A DNA stretch of 64,000 nucleotides from Paracoccaceae bacterium. GTDB lineage: Bacteria > Pseudomonadota > Alphaproteobacteria > Rhodobacterales > Rhodobacteraceae. Positions 1 through 9,553 of this stretch are shown here, in pieces (the first letter of the stretch is position 1; each line of letters opens with the position of its first letter). The notes beneath the pieces are model-generated. The model searched no databases, was not told where the DNA came from, and saw only the letters and a program-made list of their open reading frames with translations. A program made the translations under genes and the position numbers. The stretch lies in contig JAUYQR010000011.1 in the NCBI GenBank assembly GCA_030697175.1, forward strand, positions 434,001 to 498,000, written 5' to 3'.

Positions 1-269
1 ATCGAAAGCCCGTAAAACAGCCGCCCCACCACCTCGAACGCCGACCGCACCAGCATCGCCGGGGCGACGAAAGCGCGCGGTGCCACCGCCTCGCCGCGTG
101 CCATCGCCATCAGGGCAAACACCAGCACCCCGACGATCCCCATCAGCAGCAGGATCTGGCCCAGGGGCATCACCCTTGCGGCGGCCTTGACGAACACGTC
201 CTCCACGGCAAAGCCCGCCATCGAGCCGGTCATGTAAAGCGCGCCGCGATGGTTGTCCGACAGGATCAC
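1..269 (-). CDS. DMT/EamA-family transporter, N-terminal part
   Basis: Partial gene that runs off the left edge; only about the first 89 codons are visible. The reading frame begins at GTG 269 (V-I-L-S-D-N-H-R) and its start overlaps the TGA of the racemase-family gene in a GTGA, so the two are probably translationally coupled. The visible part has two hydrophobic helices, the first around [20 protein letters not shown] and the second around [17 protein letters not shown]. This pattern is typical of 10-helix drug/metabolite exporters of the EamA family. Pairing with a hydroxyproline-type enzyme suggests uptake or export of an amino-acid-like substrate, which is inference. The family call rests on the N-terminus only. 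Confidence 0.6.
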   Translation of the reverse strand, partial: MILSDNHRGALYMTGSMAGFAVEDVFVKAAARVMPLGQILLLMGIVGVLVFALMAMARGEAVAPRAFVAPAMLVRSAFEVVGRLFYGLS

Positions 270-1294
270 CGCGCGCCCCAGGTATCCGACAACCGGTAGC
301 CTTCCGGCCAGGGATCGGCGGGGTCCAGCATGTGCTGGTGCGTGCCGGTGATCCACGCCCGGCCCGAGATTTCGGGCAGGATCGCAGGCTTGTCACCCAC
401 CCGCGCCGCGCCGACGATGCGGCCCTCGAACTGCCCGCCGATCAGCGACCGCGCGCGCAACACCTCGCCCGGCGCGATCTGACCCTTGGCCGCCATCAGC
501 GCCAGCCGTGCCGAAACCGCCGTGCCGGTGGGCGACCGGTCGATCTTGCCCGGACGGACGGAAACCGCGTGCTTCGTCTCCCAGCCGTCCGCAACCGGCA
601 CCAAGGGCCCCGCGAACAGGCAGAACGAGAAATGCCGCCAATCGGGGTTTTCCGGGTGGTGAAAGCCAAGCTGCGCGTCCGCCGCCGCTGTGATCTGAAC
701 GCCCAGCCGTGCCATCGCATGCGCCTCTTCCGGCGCGTGGGTAAAGCCCAGCGCCTCGGCATCCACCACCACGAAACTGTCGCCGCCATAGGCCGTGTCG
801 ACGGTCAACCGTCCCAGCCCCGGCACCTCCAGCGGCAGGCCCAGACGGTCTGCAAAGGACGGCAGGTTGCGCACGAAGATCCGCTCCGCCTTGCCGTCCC
901 GACACTCTGCCCGCACCGCAACCAATCCCCCCGGCGCCTCCAGCACCAGTTCGGTCACCGGCTCCACCATCGGGATGATCCCGCTGTCCAGCAGCACCGT
1001 CGCCACGCAGATCGAGTTCGATCCCGACATCGGCGGGTTATCCTCAGGCTCCATGATGATGAAGCCCATCTGCGCGCGCGGGTCTTTCGGCGGCACCAGC
1101 AGGTTCACGTGGCGAAACACCCCGCCCCTCGGTTCGTTCAAAACGAAGTGGCGCAGGGTCTGGTCCTGCCACAGCGCCTCGCGCATCTCCCACAGGGTTG
1201 CGCCCGGCGGCGGGGCAACGCCGCCAACGATCACATCGCCGACCTCGCCTTCGGCATGGGCGGAAATCACGTGGATTACTTTGCTCGTGCGCAT
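266..1294 (-). CDS. Proline racemase superfamily, probable trans-3-hydroxy-L-proline dehydratase
   Basis: 342-residue cytosolic enzyme, the usual length for the proline racemase superfamily. The two catalytic positions are occupied by Ser90 (in [10 protein letters not shown]) and Thr256 (in DRSPTGTA), where true racemases and 4-hydroxyproline epimerases carry Cys/Cys. As I recall the family, Ser/Thr-type members from Rhizobiales and Rhodobacterales are annotated as trans-3-hydroxy-L-proline dehydratases, which form pyrroline-2-carboxylate. The fold-wide YGGDSF and [10 protein letters not shown] motifs are present. It lies downstream of dapA and overlaps a DMT transporter by 4 bp, which fits a small amino-acid catabolic operon. 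Substrate is inferred from active-site residues only; 4-hydroxyproline or another imino acid is possible. Confidence 0.82.
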   Translation of the reverse strand: MRTSKVIHVISAHAEGEVGDVIVGGVAPPPGATLWEMREALWQDQTLRHFVLNEPRGGVFRHVNLLVPPKDPRAQMGFIIMEPEDNPPMSGSNSICVATVLLDSGIIPMVEPVTELVLEAPGGLVAVRAECRDGKAERIFVRNLPSFADRLGLPLEVPGLGRLTVDTAYGGDSFVVVDAEALGFTHAPEEAHAMARLGVQITAAADAQLGFHHPENPDWRHFSFCLFAGPLVPVADGWETKHAVSVRPGKIDRSPTGTAVSARLALMAAKGQIAPGEVLRARSLIGGQFEGRIVGAARVGDKPAILPEISGRAWITGTHQHMLDPADPWPEGYRLSDTWGAR

Positions 1295-1327
1295 CTTGCC
1301 CTCGCCTTCGGTCCGTCATCTGTGACC

Positions 1328-1384
1328 AAATATCCCCGCCGGCGATTTTGCCATCAACGTCGGGAGCCTCCGGCGGGGATATTT
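1328..1384. terminator. Inverted-repeat element after dapA
   Basis: A perfect 15-bp inverted repeat: AAATATCCCCGCCGG at 1328-1342 and CCGGCGGGGATATTT at 1370-1384, separated by 27 bp. It starts 21 bp past the dapA stop on the minus strand. A related copy lies at 14940-14958. It may attenuate or terminate transcription between dapA and the racemase-family gene. Confidence 0.55.
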
Positions 1385-1404
1385 TTGAACAGGTGAAACC
1401 TGGG

Positions 1405-2277
1405 TCAGATCAGCCCGGCGTGCGTCATCGCCGCCTTGATCTTTGCCTTGGTGCCATCGGTCAGCCCGACCAGCGGCAGGCGCACCTCTTCGGAACACAG
1501 GCCCAGAAGCGAAAGACCGTATTTCGCACCGACCAGACCCGGTTCGATGAAGATAGCCTCATGCAGCGGCATCAGCCGGTCCTGATACTCAAGCGCCTTC
1601 GCGTAATCGCCGGCCAGCGTCGCCGCCTGAAACTCGGCACAGAGGCGCGGAGCGACGTTTGCGGTCACCGAAATGCAGCCCACCCCGCCATGCGCATTGA
1701 AGCCAAGCGCGGTCGCGTCCTCGCCCGATAGCTGGATGAAATCTGCCCCGCAGGACGCGCGCTGCATCGACACGCGCTCGATCTTGCCGGTTGCGTCCTT
1801 GACCCCGATGATCCGCGGCAACTCGGCCAGCTTGCCCATCGTTTCGGGCGTCATGTCCACCACCGACCGGCCGGGGATGTTGTAGATGATGATCGGCAAC
1901 CGGCAGCAATCATGCAGCGCCGTGTAATGCGCGATGAGGCCGGCCTGGGTCGGCTTGTTGTAATAGGGTGTCACCACCAGCGCCGCATCCGCGCCAACCT
2001 TTTCGGCGTGACGGATGAGGCTGATCCCCTCCACCGTGTTGTTCGACCCTGCACCTGCAATCACCGGCACGCGGCCCGCAACGGCGGTGACGACCTCTTC
2101 GATGACCTTCTGGTGTTCGGCGTGGCTGAGGGTCGGGCTTTCGCCCGTGGTTCCAACCGGCACGATTCCGGTCGACCCTTCGGCAATATGCCAGTCCACC
2201 AGTTTTTTCAGCGTCACCAGATCAAGTTCGCCGTTCTTGAACGGCGTCACCAGGGCTGGAATGGACCCTCTGATCAT
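1405..2277 (-). CDS. dapA: 4-hydroxy-tetrahydrodipicolinate synthase (DapA)
   Basis: 290 residues. It condenses pyruvate with aspartate semialdehyde in the diaminopimelate/lysine pathway. It is a TIM-barrel class I aldolase with the GTTGES motif at residues 42-47, catalytic Tyr132 (IIIYNIPGR) and Schiff-base Lys160 (GVKDATGKI). Length and residues match the E. coli enzyme. The start ATG at 2277 is preceded by GGGAGA at a good distance. Because it sits upstream of a hydroxyproline-type enzyme, a DapA-superfamily catabolic role (for example a keto-acid dehydratase) is an alternative, but the overall sequence reads as true DapA. A repeat element separates it from the next gene. Confidence 0.88.
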   Translation of the reverse strand: MIRGSIPALVTPFKNGELDLVTLKKLVDWHIAEGSTGIVPVGTTGESPTLSHAEHQKVIEEVVTAVAGRVPVIAGAGSNNTVEGISLIRHAEKVGADAALVVTPYYNKPTQAGLIAHYTALHDCCRLPIIIYNIPGRSVVDMTPETMGKLAELPRIIGVKDATGKIERVSMQRASCGADFIQLSGEDATALGFNAHGGVGCISVTANVAPRLCAEFQAATLAGDYAKALEYQDRLMPLHEAIFIEPGLVGAKYGLSLLGLCSEEVRLPLVGLTDGTKAKIKAAMTHAGLI

Positions 2278-2430
2278 GACGCATCTCCCTCATTGGGCCA
2301 AAGGGCCCGATTGCAAACGCCATCGTCTTAGACCGGTCCCCCCGCAAAGCCAAGTCCGCTGCCAACCAAGTCTTGCCACTGACGCAGTCGTGGGTTGTCG
2401 CGGGCAAGCGTCTGGGGCAAATTCCGCTGC

Positions 2431-4371
2431 ATGAAAGTTTCACTGAAAATCATGCGCTTCGTCCGGCTGGTTCTGCTGGCTGCTGCGGTTCTTCCCGCCT
2501 CCCTTGCCCGCGCCGACGAGGTGCAGGCGATGCGCACTGCGCTTGACCTCGCCTCTGGCCGCGATTGGGATGGGGCCTTGTCCGTGGCCCCGCAGGGCGT
2601 GGGCCGCGATGTCATCGAATGGCAGCGCCTGCGCGCGGGCGAGGGGCGGCTGGGCGAGTATGAGGCGTTTCTGGCCAAGCGTCCGGATTGGCCGGGGATG
2701 CCGCTTCTGAAGGAAAAGGGCGAAGAGGCGGTGGCGCGGTCCACCGAACCGGCCCGCGTGATCGCCTATTTCGGCACTGACCTGCCCGAAACCGGCATCG
2801 GCGCGGTCGCCCTTGTGGCCGCGCTGCAAGCCACCGGCCGCGCCGCCGAGGCCGAGACCGAGGCGATGCGCGCATGGTCTACCCTGCCCTTCACCGCCGA
2901 CGAAGAGGCGCGGCTTGTCGCGCTGGCCCCCGAAGCGGTCGGCTTTGTTCATGACCTGCGGCTTGACACGCTGCTTTGGCAAGGCCGGCGGTCCGAGGCC
3001 GAACGGATGCTGCCCCGCGTGGATCAGGGCCAGCAGGCGCTGGCCCGCGCCCGCCTTGCGCTCCGCGCCGAAAGCGCTGGCGTCACCGGGTTGATTGCCG
3101 CTGTGCCGAAGGCGTTGGCGGGTGACCCCGGCCTTGCCTTCGAGCGCTTTCAATGGCGGATGAAGCAAGACCTTTATGACGACGCGCTGGCCCTGATCCT
3201 TGAACGCTCCGACAGCGCCGAGACCCTGGGTCGGCCCGACATCTGGGCAGACCGTCGCGCCGTGCTGGCGCGCTGGCTGATCCGGCAGGACCGCGCGTCC
3301 GAGGCTTACCGCGTCGCCTCGCGCCATCACCTGACCGAAGGCTCGGATTATGCCGATCTGGAGTTTCTGTCGGGCTTCATCGCACTGCGCAAACTGAACG
3401 ACCCGGCCACCGCGCTGAAGCACTTCGCCCACCTCAAGGCCGGCGTCTCCACCCCGATCAGCCTTGCCCGCGCGCTGTACTGGCAGGCCCGCGCCGAAGA
3501 GGCCGCCGGGCAGGACGCCACCGCCACCTACCGCGCCGCCGCACAGCACCAGACCGCCTACTACGGCCTTCTTGCCGCCGAACGGCTGGGCCTGTCGCTT
3601 GACCCCGGCCTTTTGTCCGACAAGCGCCCGCCGGACTGGCGTCAGGCCGCTTTCGCCCGCTCGTCAGTGCTGGAGGCCGCGTTTCTTTTGCTGAAGGCCG
3701 GTGATCTGACGCAGGCCAAACGCTTTATCCTGCACCTTGGCGAAAACCTGACCGACACCGAGCTTGCGCAACTGGCCGACATGGCGCTGGCGATCGAAGA
3801 ACCCCACATCGCCGTCCTCGTCGGAAAATTCGCCGCCGAGCGCGGGCTGATCCTGCCGCGCGCCTACTTCCCGATTCCCGCTTTCGTGCCCGACGGGCTG
3901 AAGGTCAGCCGCGCGCTTGCGCTTGCCATTGCGCGGCGCGAAAGCGAGTTCGATCCGGCAGCCCGGTCCTCCGCCGATGCGCGCGGGCTGATGCAGGTGC
4001 TGCCCGGCACCGCCAAGCTGATGGCAGCCAAGCTGGGCAAACCGTTCGAGGCTGGTCGGCTGTTTTCCGACCCCGCCTACAACGTGGCGATGGGCGCCGC
4101 CTATCTGGCCGAGATGGCCGAGGAGTTCGGCCCCTCCGTCGCGCTGATCGCGTCGGGCTACAACGCCGGCCCCGGCCGCCCACGCCGCTGGATCACCGAA
4201 TTCGGCGATCCGCGCCGCCCGGATGTGGACATCGTCGATTGGGTTGAAACCATCCCCTTCACCGAAACCCGCACCTACGTGATGCGGGTCGTCGAAGGCG
4301 TGGTGATCTACCGGGCCAAGCTGAAAGGCGCGGTCGGCCCGGTGCGCATTACCTCGGAACTGAAGGGATGA
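2431..4371 (+). CDS. Soluble lytic murein transglycosylase (Slt70-like)
   Basis: 646 residues; exported enzyme that cleaves the MurNAc-GlcNAc bond of peptidoglycan to leave 1,6-anhydro ends. ATG 2431 is chosen over the upstream in-frame ATG 2395 because it begins directly with a Sec signal peptide (MKVSLKIMRFVRLVLLAAAV, cleaved near LARA). A long alpha-helical, TPR-like U-domain follows. The C-terminal SLT domain has the catalytic Glu in AIARRESEFD, then RGLMQVLPGTAK and NAGPGRPRRW. Divergent from dapA and convergent with dadA. The family is certain; which Slt/Mlt class it belongs to is less so. Confidence 0.88.
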   Translation: MKVSLKIMRFVRLVLLAAAVLPASLARADEVQAMRTALDLASGRDWDGALSVAPQGVGRDVIEWQRLRAGEGRLGEYEAFLAKRPDWPGMPLLKEKGEEAVARSTEPARVIAYFGTDLPETGIGAVALVAALQATGRAAEAETEAMRAWSTLPFTADEEARLVALAPEAVGFVHDLRLDTLLWQGRRSEAERMLPRVDQGQQALARARLALRAESAGVTGLIAAVPKALAGDPGLAFERFQWRMKQDLYDDALALILERSDSAETLGRPDIWADRRAVLARWLIRQDRASEAYRVASRHHLTEGSDYADLEFLSGFIALRKLNDPATALKHFAHLKAGVSTPISLARALYWQARAEEAAGQDATATYRAAAQHQTAYYGLLAAERLGLSLDPGLLSDKRPPDWRQAAFARSSVLEAAFLLLKAGDLTQAKRFILHLGENLTDTELAQLADMALAIEEPHIAVLVGKFAAERGLILPRAYFPIPAFVPDGLKVSRALALAIARRESEFDPAARSSADARGLMQVLPGTAKLMAAKLGKPFEAGRLFSDPAYNVAMGAAYLAEMAEEFGPSVALIASGYNAGPGRPRRWITEFGDPRRPDVDIVDWVETIPFTETRTYVMRVVEGVVIYRAKLKGAVGPVRITSELKG

Positions 4372-4374
4372 GGC

Positions 4375-5679
4375 TTACGCCGGAACCGGCATTCCGCTGC
4401 CTGCCCGCTTGCCACGGCCAGCCTCACGCACGTAGCGTGAATAGCCAAGGTCGCCCGCTTCGATCCCGGCCCGCTTGCCCGACATGAGGTCGGCCAGCAC
4501 CCGCCCCGACCCTGCGGCCATCGTCCAGCCAAGCGTGCCGTGGCCGGTGTTGAGAAACAGGTTTGCAATCGGCGACCGGCCCACCACCGGCGTCCCGTCC
4601 GGCGTCATCGGACGCAGGCCGCACCAGAAGCTGGCGCGCGACTGGTCGCCCGCACCGCCGAACAGATCCTCGACCGAATGGGTCAGCGTCGCTTGCCGTT
4701 TCGGCGAAAGGCTCATGTCGAACCCGGCGATTTCCGCCATCCCGCCCACGCGGATCCGGTCGCCCAGCCGGGTGATCGCGATCTTGTGGGTTTCGTCCAT
4801 CACCGTCGACACCGGAGCGCGGGCCTCGTCCATGATCGGCACGGTGATCGAATAGCCCTTCACCGGGTAGACCGGCAGCTTCATCCCGAAGGGCGCCACC
4901 AGTGCCGGTGAATACGACCCCAGCGCCACCACAAATGCATCCGCCGTCACCCGACCTTCCGACGTATGCACCGCCACGATCCGGCCCGCCGCCGCTTCCA
5001 GACGGTCGATCCCCACGCCATAGCGGAAGGTCACGCCCGCCGCCTCGGCCAGCTTCGACAGGCTTTGGGTGAACTTGAAGCAATCGCCCGTCTCATCGCC
5101 GGGCAGCCGCAAACCGCCCGCGATCTTGCCGCGCGACGCGGCCAGCCCCGGCTCTGCCGCGACGCATTGATCGGCGTCCAGCACCTCGAACGGCACGCCG
5201 TCGGCGCGCAGCACCGCGATATCCTTTTCCGCAGCCGCCACCTGCTTTTCAGTGCGGAACAACTGCAAGGTGCCCTGCGTCCGCTCGTCATAGGAAATGC
5301 CGGTCTCGGCGCGCAATTCCATCAGGCAATCGCGGCTGTATTCTGCCAGCCGCACCATCCGGCTCTTGTTCACCGCATAGGCCTCGGACGTGCAGTTCAT
5401 CAGCATCCGCGCCATCCACGACAGTTTGGTCAGGTCCATCTTCGGCTGAATGATCAGCGGCGCGTGCTGCATGAACATCCACTTCAGCGCCTTCACCGGA
5501 ATCCCCGGTGCCGCCCAGGGCGAGGCATAGCCGGGGCTGATTTCGCCCGCATTGGCGAACGAGGTTTCCAAGGCCGGGGCGGGCTGGCGGTCGATCACCG
5601 TCACCTCATGCCCGGCCTGCGCCAGATACCAGGCCGAGGTTACGCCGATCACGCCCGCGCCAAGAACCACAACTTTCAT
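4375..5679 (-). CDS. dadA: D-amino acid dehydrogenase small subunit (DadA)
   Basis: 434 residues from ATG 5679 ([12 protein letters not shown]); a second in-frame ATG nine bases upstream is possible but its GGCGGG has no spacing. It is an FAD enzyme that oxidises D-amino acids, chiefly D-alanine, to keto acids and feeds electrons to the membrane quinone pool. The N-terminal dinucleotide-binding GAGVIG motif at residues 7-12 is followed by the DadA signature with [19 protein letters not shown]. The C-terminus has [18 protein letters not shown]. Length matches E. coli DadA (432). It converges on the transglycosylase with only 3 bp between stops. No alanine racemase or Lrp-type regulator lies next to it. 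Confidence 0.88.
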   Translation of the reverse strand: MKVVVLGAGVIGVTSAWYLAQAGHEVTVIDRQPAPALETSFANAGEISPGYASPWAAPGIPVKALKWMFMQHAPLIIQPKMDLTKLSWMARMLMNCTSEAYAVNKSRMVRLAEYSRDCLMELRAETGISYDERTQGTLQLFRTEKQVAAAEKDIAVLRADGVPFEVLDADQCVAAEPGLAASRGKIAGGLRLPGDETGDCFKFTQSLSKLAEAAGVTFRYGVGIDRLEAAAGRIVAVHTSEGRVTADAFVVALGSYSPALVAPFGMKLPVYPVKGYSITVPIMDEARAPVSTVMDETHKIAITRLGDRIRVGGMAEIAGFDMSLSPKRQATLTHSVEDLFGGAGDQSRASFWCGLRPMTPDGTPVVGRSPIANLFLNTGHGTLGWTMAAGSGRVLADLMSGKRAGIEAGDLGYSRYVREAGRGKRAGSGMPVPA

Positions 5680-5947
5680 CTGACCCATCCCGCCAAAAGC
5701 CCGTTTGGCGGGAAAATACGCCGAAGCGCAGGAATATCTTGGGTAAGATTGCGGAGTGCAGCAGCATTATACGAAGTTTCTTCGACACTATCGCCGATCT
5801 TCCGAAGAAATACCCACCCAAGCCCGGATGACGCGAACGAATCCGCGCTGCACCGAAGGTCACGCACCATCACGCTATCGGCACAACCCCGCGACAATCC
5901 CTCGGCCAGGGGTGCAAGCGCGCCACCGCGCCACTATAGTCAAGGGC

Positions 5948-6550
5948 ATGAACATTCGCACCGCCCTGCTGGCCCCGCTTGCGCTTGCCGCCTTCACCCT
6001 TCCGGCCCTTGCCGAGAAGATACCGCTTGGCACGTTGTCCAGCTATCTGAACAGCCTGACGACGGTCGAGGCGGACTTTACCCAGGTGAACTCCGACGGC
6101 AGCATCGCCACCGGCAAGATCTACATCAAACGTCCGGGCCGGGTGCGGTTCGAATACGCCCCACCTGACCGCAGCCTCGTGATGGCGGGCGGTCAGCAGG
6201 TTGCGATCTTCGATGCGAAATCGAACCAGCCGCCCGAACAATACCCGCTGAAGCGCACGCCCCTGAACCTGATCCTTGCGGAAAACATCGACCTTGGCCG
6301 CGCCAAGATGGTCGTCGCGCATACCGAGGATGGCACCTCGACCCGGGTCCGCGCGCAAGACCCCGAATACCCGGAGTATGGGTCGATCGAACTGGTGTTC
6401 ACCGCCGACCCGGTGGAATTGCGCCAATGGATCATCACCGATGACCTGGGCGCGCAGACCACCGTGATCCTTGGCGAAATGCAGAAGGGCGGGCAGCTTG
6501 GCGCGTCGCTCTTCGACATCACCGCCGAAACCCGGCGGCGCGCGAACTAG
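5948..6550 (+). CDS. lolA: Outer-membrane lipoprotein carrier protein (LolA)
   Basis: 200 residues; periplasmic chaperone that carries lipoproteins from LolCDE to the outer membrane. ATG 5948 is chosen because it starts a clear signal peptide (MNIRTALLAPLALAAFTLPA, cleaved before EKIPLG). The frame is open further upstream but does not look like protein there. The LolA pattern is visible: early YLNSLTTVEADFTQ, then GKIYIKRPGRVRFEY, YPLKRTPLNLIL, and a late hydrophobic beta-strand region. The preceding 268 bp separate it from divergent dadA and should hold both promoters; I see no convincing operator there. Confidence 0.87.
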   Translation: MNIRTALLAPLALAAFTLPALAEKIPLGTLSSYLNSLTTVEADFTQVNSDGSIATGKIYIKRPGRVRFEYAPPDRSLVMAGGQQVAIFDAKSNQPPEQYPLKRTPLNLILAENIDLGRAKMVVAHTEDGTSTRVRAQDPEYPEYGSIELVFTADPVELRQWIITDDLGAQTTVILGEMQKGGQLGASLFDITAETRRRAN

Positions 6551-6553
6551 GCC

Positions 6554-7132
6554 TCAGCGGCAGGACTGCAACTGCTGGCGATACATCTCGGACCGCGCGC
6601 CGACCTTGGCCGCAACCTCAACCAGCCACGGCTTGCCGAGGTAAGACTGGCTGGCAAAACCGCTCCGCCCCTCGTGGTAGGCAAGGTATTGCGATTCCGC
6701 GTCACCCTTGGAAATTCCCAGCTTCTGCGTGGATTCGTCCATGTACCAGCCCATGAAATCGGTCGCATCGCGGATGTCGTCCCGCTTGGAGCCGCGTCCG
6801 CCCGCAGTTTCCTGGTAGTCTCCCCAGGTTCCGTTCAGCGCCTGACTATAGCCGTAGGCCGTGCTTTGCCGCCCCATCGGAATGACGCCCAGCGCAAAGG
6901 TGTGCGGCGTCCGCGCGTTGCCGATGAACCGCGATTCCTGATAGATCGTCGCCATCTGCACATGCACCGGAATGCCCCAGCGCCGTTCGGTCGCTTCCAT
7001 CGCGCGCAGATACTTCGGACGTTCGCGAATGATCGCGCAGGCGTCGTCCATCTGTCTTGGCGCCGAATAGTTGCCACCCCCGCAAGAGGCCAGAACCAGC
7101 AACAACAACGACGCACGGAGAAACCTGCTCAT
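6554..7132 (-). CDS. Lipoprotein with lysozyme-like SLT domain
   Basis: 192 residues. It begins with a lipoprotein signal (MSRFLRASLLLLVLASC), the lipobox Cys being followed by GGGNYS. The rest resembles the transglycosylase SLT fold: a probable catalytic Glu in MATIYQESRF, then GVIPMGRQSTAYGYSQALN, which replaces the usual GLMQ block, and a late YLAYHEGRSGF segment. It probably acts on peptidoglycan while anchored in a membrane. It converges on lolA with 3 bp between stop codons. The general family is fairly secure; enzyme activity is inferred from the Glu. Confidence 0.7.
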   Translation of the reverse strand: MSRFLRASLLLLVLASCGGGNYSAPRQMDDACAIIRERPKYLRAMEATERRWGIPVHVQMATIYQESRFIGNARTPHTFALGVIPMGRQSTAYGYSQALNGTWGDYQETAGGRGSKRDDIRDATDFMGWYMDESTQKLGISKGDAESQYLAYHEGRSGFASQSYLGKPWLVEVAAKVGARSEMYRQQLQSCR

Positions 7133-7212
7133 TTGCCCCTCGTGCCTTTATAAGTCTTTTGCCGACAAGATAGTGCATTCGGGCCCCGGTTGAAATGGGG
7201 AACTCCAGACCC

Positions 7213-8094
7213 TCAGATCAGAAAAGCGAGAGTGACCGGCAGCGTCACCACCGACAGCAGGGTCGACGCGATGACCATTCCCGCCACCGCATCGGCATCG
7301 GCCCCATACTTCGCCGCCAGCATGTAGGACGTCACCGCCACCGGCGTCGACACCTGCAACACCAGCACCGCCAGCGCCACCGGCGGCAATTCCAGCGCCC
7401 AGCCGACCCCGGCCACCACCCCGATGCACACCACCGCGCGCACCAGGCTCAGCCACACCGCGCGCCCCAGATGCCCCGCCGACAGCCGCGCCACCGCTAC
7501 CCCCAGCGTGATCAGCATCAACGGAATAGCGATCTGCCCCAACAGCTCCAGCGACCGCGTCAGCCATTCCGGCGTCTGCCACCCCTGCCACAGGAACAGC
7601 GCCCCCAGCAGCGTCGCCCCCACCAGCGGCTCCTTCAGCACGCGCAAGGGCGACCCGCCCCCCGCCACCACCCAAAGCCCGAAGGTGAAGCTCCACACCG
7701 CCATCACCGCAAACACCACCACCGCGAAATCAAGCCCGGTCTGCCCGAACGCAAAGAACGCCAGCGGCAGACCCACATTCCCCGTATTGCCAAAGATCAG
7801 CGGCGACAGATACGTCCGCGTCTCCAGCCCCAGCGCCGTCGTGACGCCCCAGAACAGCACCGTCAGCACCCCATAAGCCGCCATCGACGCCAACGTCAGG
7901 TCGCGCAAAGCCGCCGGTTCGATCTCGGTTTTCATCAGCGCGGTGAAAATGAGCGCGGGAACCGAAAGGGTCATGCACAACCGGGTGATGAACTCCATCC
8001 GGTATTCGAACCCGGCCTTGACCCAAAGAAAGCCAATCCCGCCCAGAATAGCTATCGGAGCAACAATCTGCAGCACTGTAAGGATAATGTTCAC
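7213..8094 (-). CDS. AEC-family (auxin efflux carrier) transporter
   Basis: 293 residues, almost entirely hydrophobic, with about ten transmembrane helices arranged as two five-helix halves. The N-terminal segment MNIILTVLQIVAPIAILGG and the internal PLIFGNTGNVGLPLAFFAFG (the conserved N-x-G-NxGLP pattern) are typical of bacterial AEC permeases. Family members move organic acids or amino acids; nothing nearby identifies the substrate. It is divergent from hspQ. Confidence 0.8.
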   Translation of the reverse strand: MNIILTVLQIVAPIAILGGIGFLWVKAGFEYRMEFITRLCMTLSVPALIFTALMKTEIEPAALRDLTLASMAAYGVLTVLFWGVTTALGLETRTYLSPLIFGNTGNVGLPLAFFAFGQTGLDFAVVVFAVMAVWSFTFGLWVVAGGGSPLRVLKEPLVGATLLGALFLWQGWQTPEWLTRSLELLGQIAIPLMLITLGVAVARLSAGHLGRAVWLSLVRAVVCIGVVAGVGWALELPPVALAVLVLQVSTPVAVTSYMLAAKYGADADAVAGMVIASTLLSVVTLPVTLAFLI

Positions 8095-8178
8095 AGACTG
8101 TTTCCCTTGTGTCCTGCCGCGATGATGGACAAGAGACGCCCCCGGGGATTACTGATCATCCTCAGAGGATGCAACGCG

Positions 8179-8505
8179 ATGCTCAAAAGCCACGCCAAAT
8201 ACCACATCGGACAGGTGCTGCGACATCGCAAGCATCCGTTTCGTGGTGTCGTGTTCGACGTCGACGCGATGTTTTCCAACACCGAGGACTGGTACGAGAA
8301 TATCCCCGAAGATAGCCGCCCTTCGAAGGACCAGCCGTTCTACCACCTTCTGGCTGAAAACGACCAAAGCTACTACGTGGCCTATGTCTCGGAACAGAAC
8401 CTTGTGCCCGACGAAACCGGCGAACCCGTTGATCACCCCGATCTGGGCGATCTGTTCGGTGATTTCGAAGATGGCCGCTACCCGCTGCACTTCCAGATGA
8501 ACTGA
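8179..8505 (+). CDS. hspQ: Heat-shock protein HspQ
   Basis: 108 residues from ATG 8179, preceded by GAGG nine bases upstream; the open frame extends much further upstream but that part is antisense to the AEC gene. The sequence AKYHIGQVLRHRKHPFRGVV followed by FDVDAMFSNTEDWY matches HspQ/YccV. This small hemimethylated-DNA-binding and Lon-protease-enhancing protein is induced by heat in E. coli. The middle part FYHLLAENDQSYYVAYVSEQ and the acidic C-terminus fit as well. It stands alone between divergent and co-directional neighbours. Confidence 0.85.
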   Translation: MLKSHAKYHIGQVLRHRKHPFRGVVFDVDAMFSNTEDWYENIPEDSRPSKDQPFYHLLAENDQSYYVAYVSEQNLVPDETGEPVDHPDLGDLFGDFEDGRYPLHFQMN

Positions 8506-8564
8506 CGGTTACGGGTTGCTAACCCTTCGTCCCTAGGCTGGCCCGATCTTGCAAAGGGACAGCC

Positions 8565-8906
8565 ATGAAACTCAAACCATCCACCATACAGGGCGTGCTT
8601 ACCGTAACGGTCCAGGAAAACCGGATCGACGCGGCCAGCGCGCTGCAATTCAAGGAACGCATGCGCGACGTGACACAAGGCACCGCGCATCGGGTGATCC
8701 TCGACCTCGGGCAGGTGCATTTCCTCGATTCCAGCGGCTTGGGCGCGGTCGTCGCGGTGATGAAACTGCTCGCCCCGGATCGCAAGCTGGAACTGTCCAA
8801 CCTGACGCCCACGGTCGAAAAGGTGTTCCGCCTGACCCGGATGGACACGATCTTCACCATCCATCCCCAGGCCGGCATGGCAGGCCAGAATGCGCTCAAG
8901 GCCTGA
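8565..8906 (+). CDS. STAS-domain anti-sigma factor antagonist (RsbV-like)
   Basis: 113 residues, a single STAS domain. The signature VILDLGQVHFLDSSGLGAVV is present, with the DSSGLG serine as the site that partner kinases phosphorylate in RsbV/SpoIIAA proteins. A ribosome site AAAGGGA lies just upstream of the ATG. The next gene, an RsbW-like ATPase, starts inside its last codons (17-bp overlap), so the pair is probably translationally coupled and acts as a partner-switching module. No sigma factor or PP2C phosphatase lies in the surrounding genes, so the output is unknown. Confidence 0.85.
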   Translation: MKLKPSTIQGVLTVTVQENRIDAASALQFKERMRDVTQGTAHRVILDLGQVHFLDSSGLGAVVAVMKLLAPDRKLELSNLTPTVEKVFRLTRMDTIFTIHPQAGMAGQNALKA

Positions 8907-9345
8907 CCTGCCCGCAGGACCAGAAGGTCCGCTGACCCTTGCCTTTCCGGGTGACGCACGCTCGGTGCGCCGGGCCTTGCGTCATGTCATCGCCGCAGCA
9001 CCGCTCTGCACCCTGTCCGATGCCGATCGCGGCACCACCGAGCTGGTGCTGGCAGAGGTGTTGAACAACATCGTCGAACACGCCTACGTCGGCTGCACCG
9101 GCCGGATCACCCTGTCGCTTGATCTTTGCGCCTCCGGCCTTGCCGTTCGCATCACCGACGATGGCCTTGCCATGCCGGGCGGCGCGGTTCCCTCGGGCCT
9201 GCTTCCGACCAATCCCGCGGCCCCCGCAGCCACCCTGCCCGAAGGCGGCTTCGGCTGGTTCCTGATCAAATCCCTGACCCGCGACCTTGCCTATCACCGC
9301 AAGGAAGGGCGGAACCACCTGTCATTCACCCTGCCGATCGGTTGA
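8890..9345 (+). CDS. Anti-sigma regulatory factor / serine kinase (RsbW-like HATPase)
   Basis: 151 residues of the HATPase_c_2 family. The N-box is visible as ELVLAEVLNNIVEHAY, the G1-type motif as VRITDDGLAMP and the G2 region as EGGFGWFLIKSLTRDLAYHR. Such kinases phosphorylate their STAS antagonist and sequester a sigma factor or another target. The ATG at 8890 overlaps the STAS gene by 17 bp. The function as its kinase is inferred from family and adjacency. Confidence 0.83.
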   Translation: MRSRPDLPAGPEGPLTLAFPGDARSVRRALRHVIAAAPLCTLSDADRGTTELVLAEVLNNIVEHAYVGCTGRITLSLDLCASGLAVRITDDGLAMPGGAVPSGLLPTNPAAPAATLPEGGFGWFLIKSLTRDLAYHRKEGRNHLSFTLPIG

Positions 9346-9553
9346 CTTGTCGGCAATCGCCACGGAAACGCCACGCCTCCGCACGAACACCGCCACCTCG
9401 CCCTCCTACGGTGGCGCTGCGGTCTTGCACCGCGCCCCGGTGTCCGGTCAACAGCCCCCTTCACCCCGGGCGCCGGGGCAATTCTTCACCGATCTCCGGC
9501 TTGGCTTCCGCCAGCCTGCGTCTTAGGTTGAGCCCGACAAACGGGGAAAACCG

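Noticed and set aside
332-1396. Long plus-strand open frame opposite the racemase-family gene
   Set aside because: It is Arg/His/Pro-rich antisense of a well-conserved minus-strand enzyme and has no motif; typical high-GC shadow.
4563-4911. Plus-strand frames inside dadA
   Set aside because: Overlap completely with conserved DadA sequence on the other strand and lack any motif.
9346-9553. Possible small RNA or terminator in the gap before gamma-glutamyltransferase
   Set aside because: GC-rich hairpins occur by chance here; no T-run, promoter or conserved shape was recognisable.
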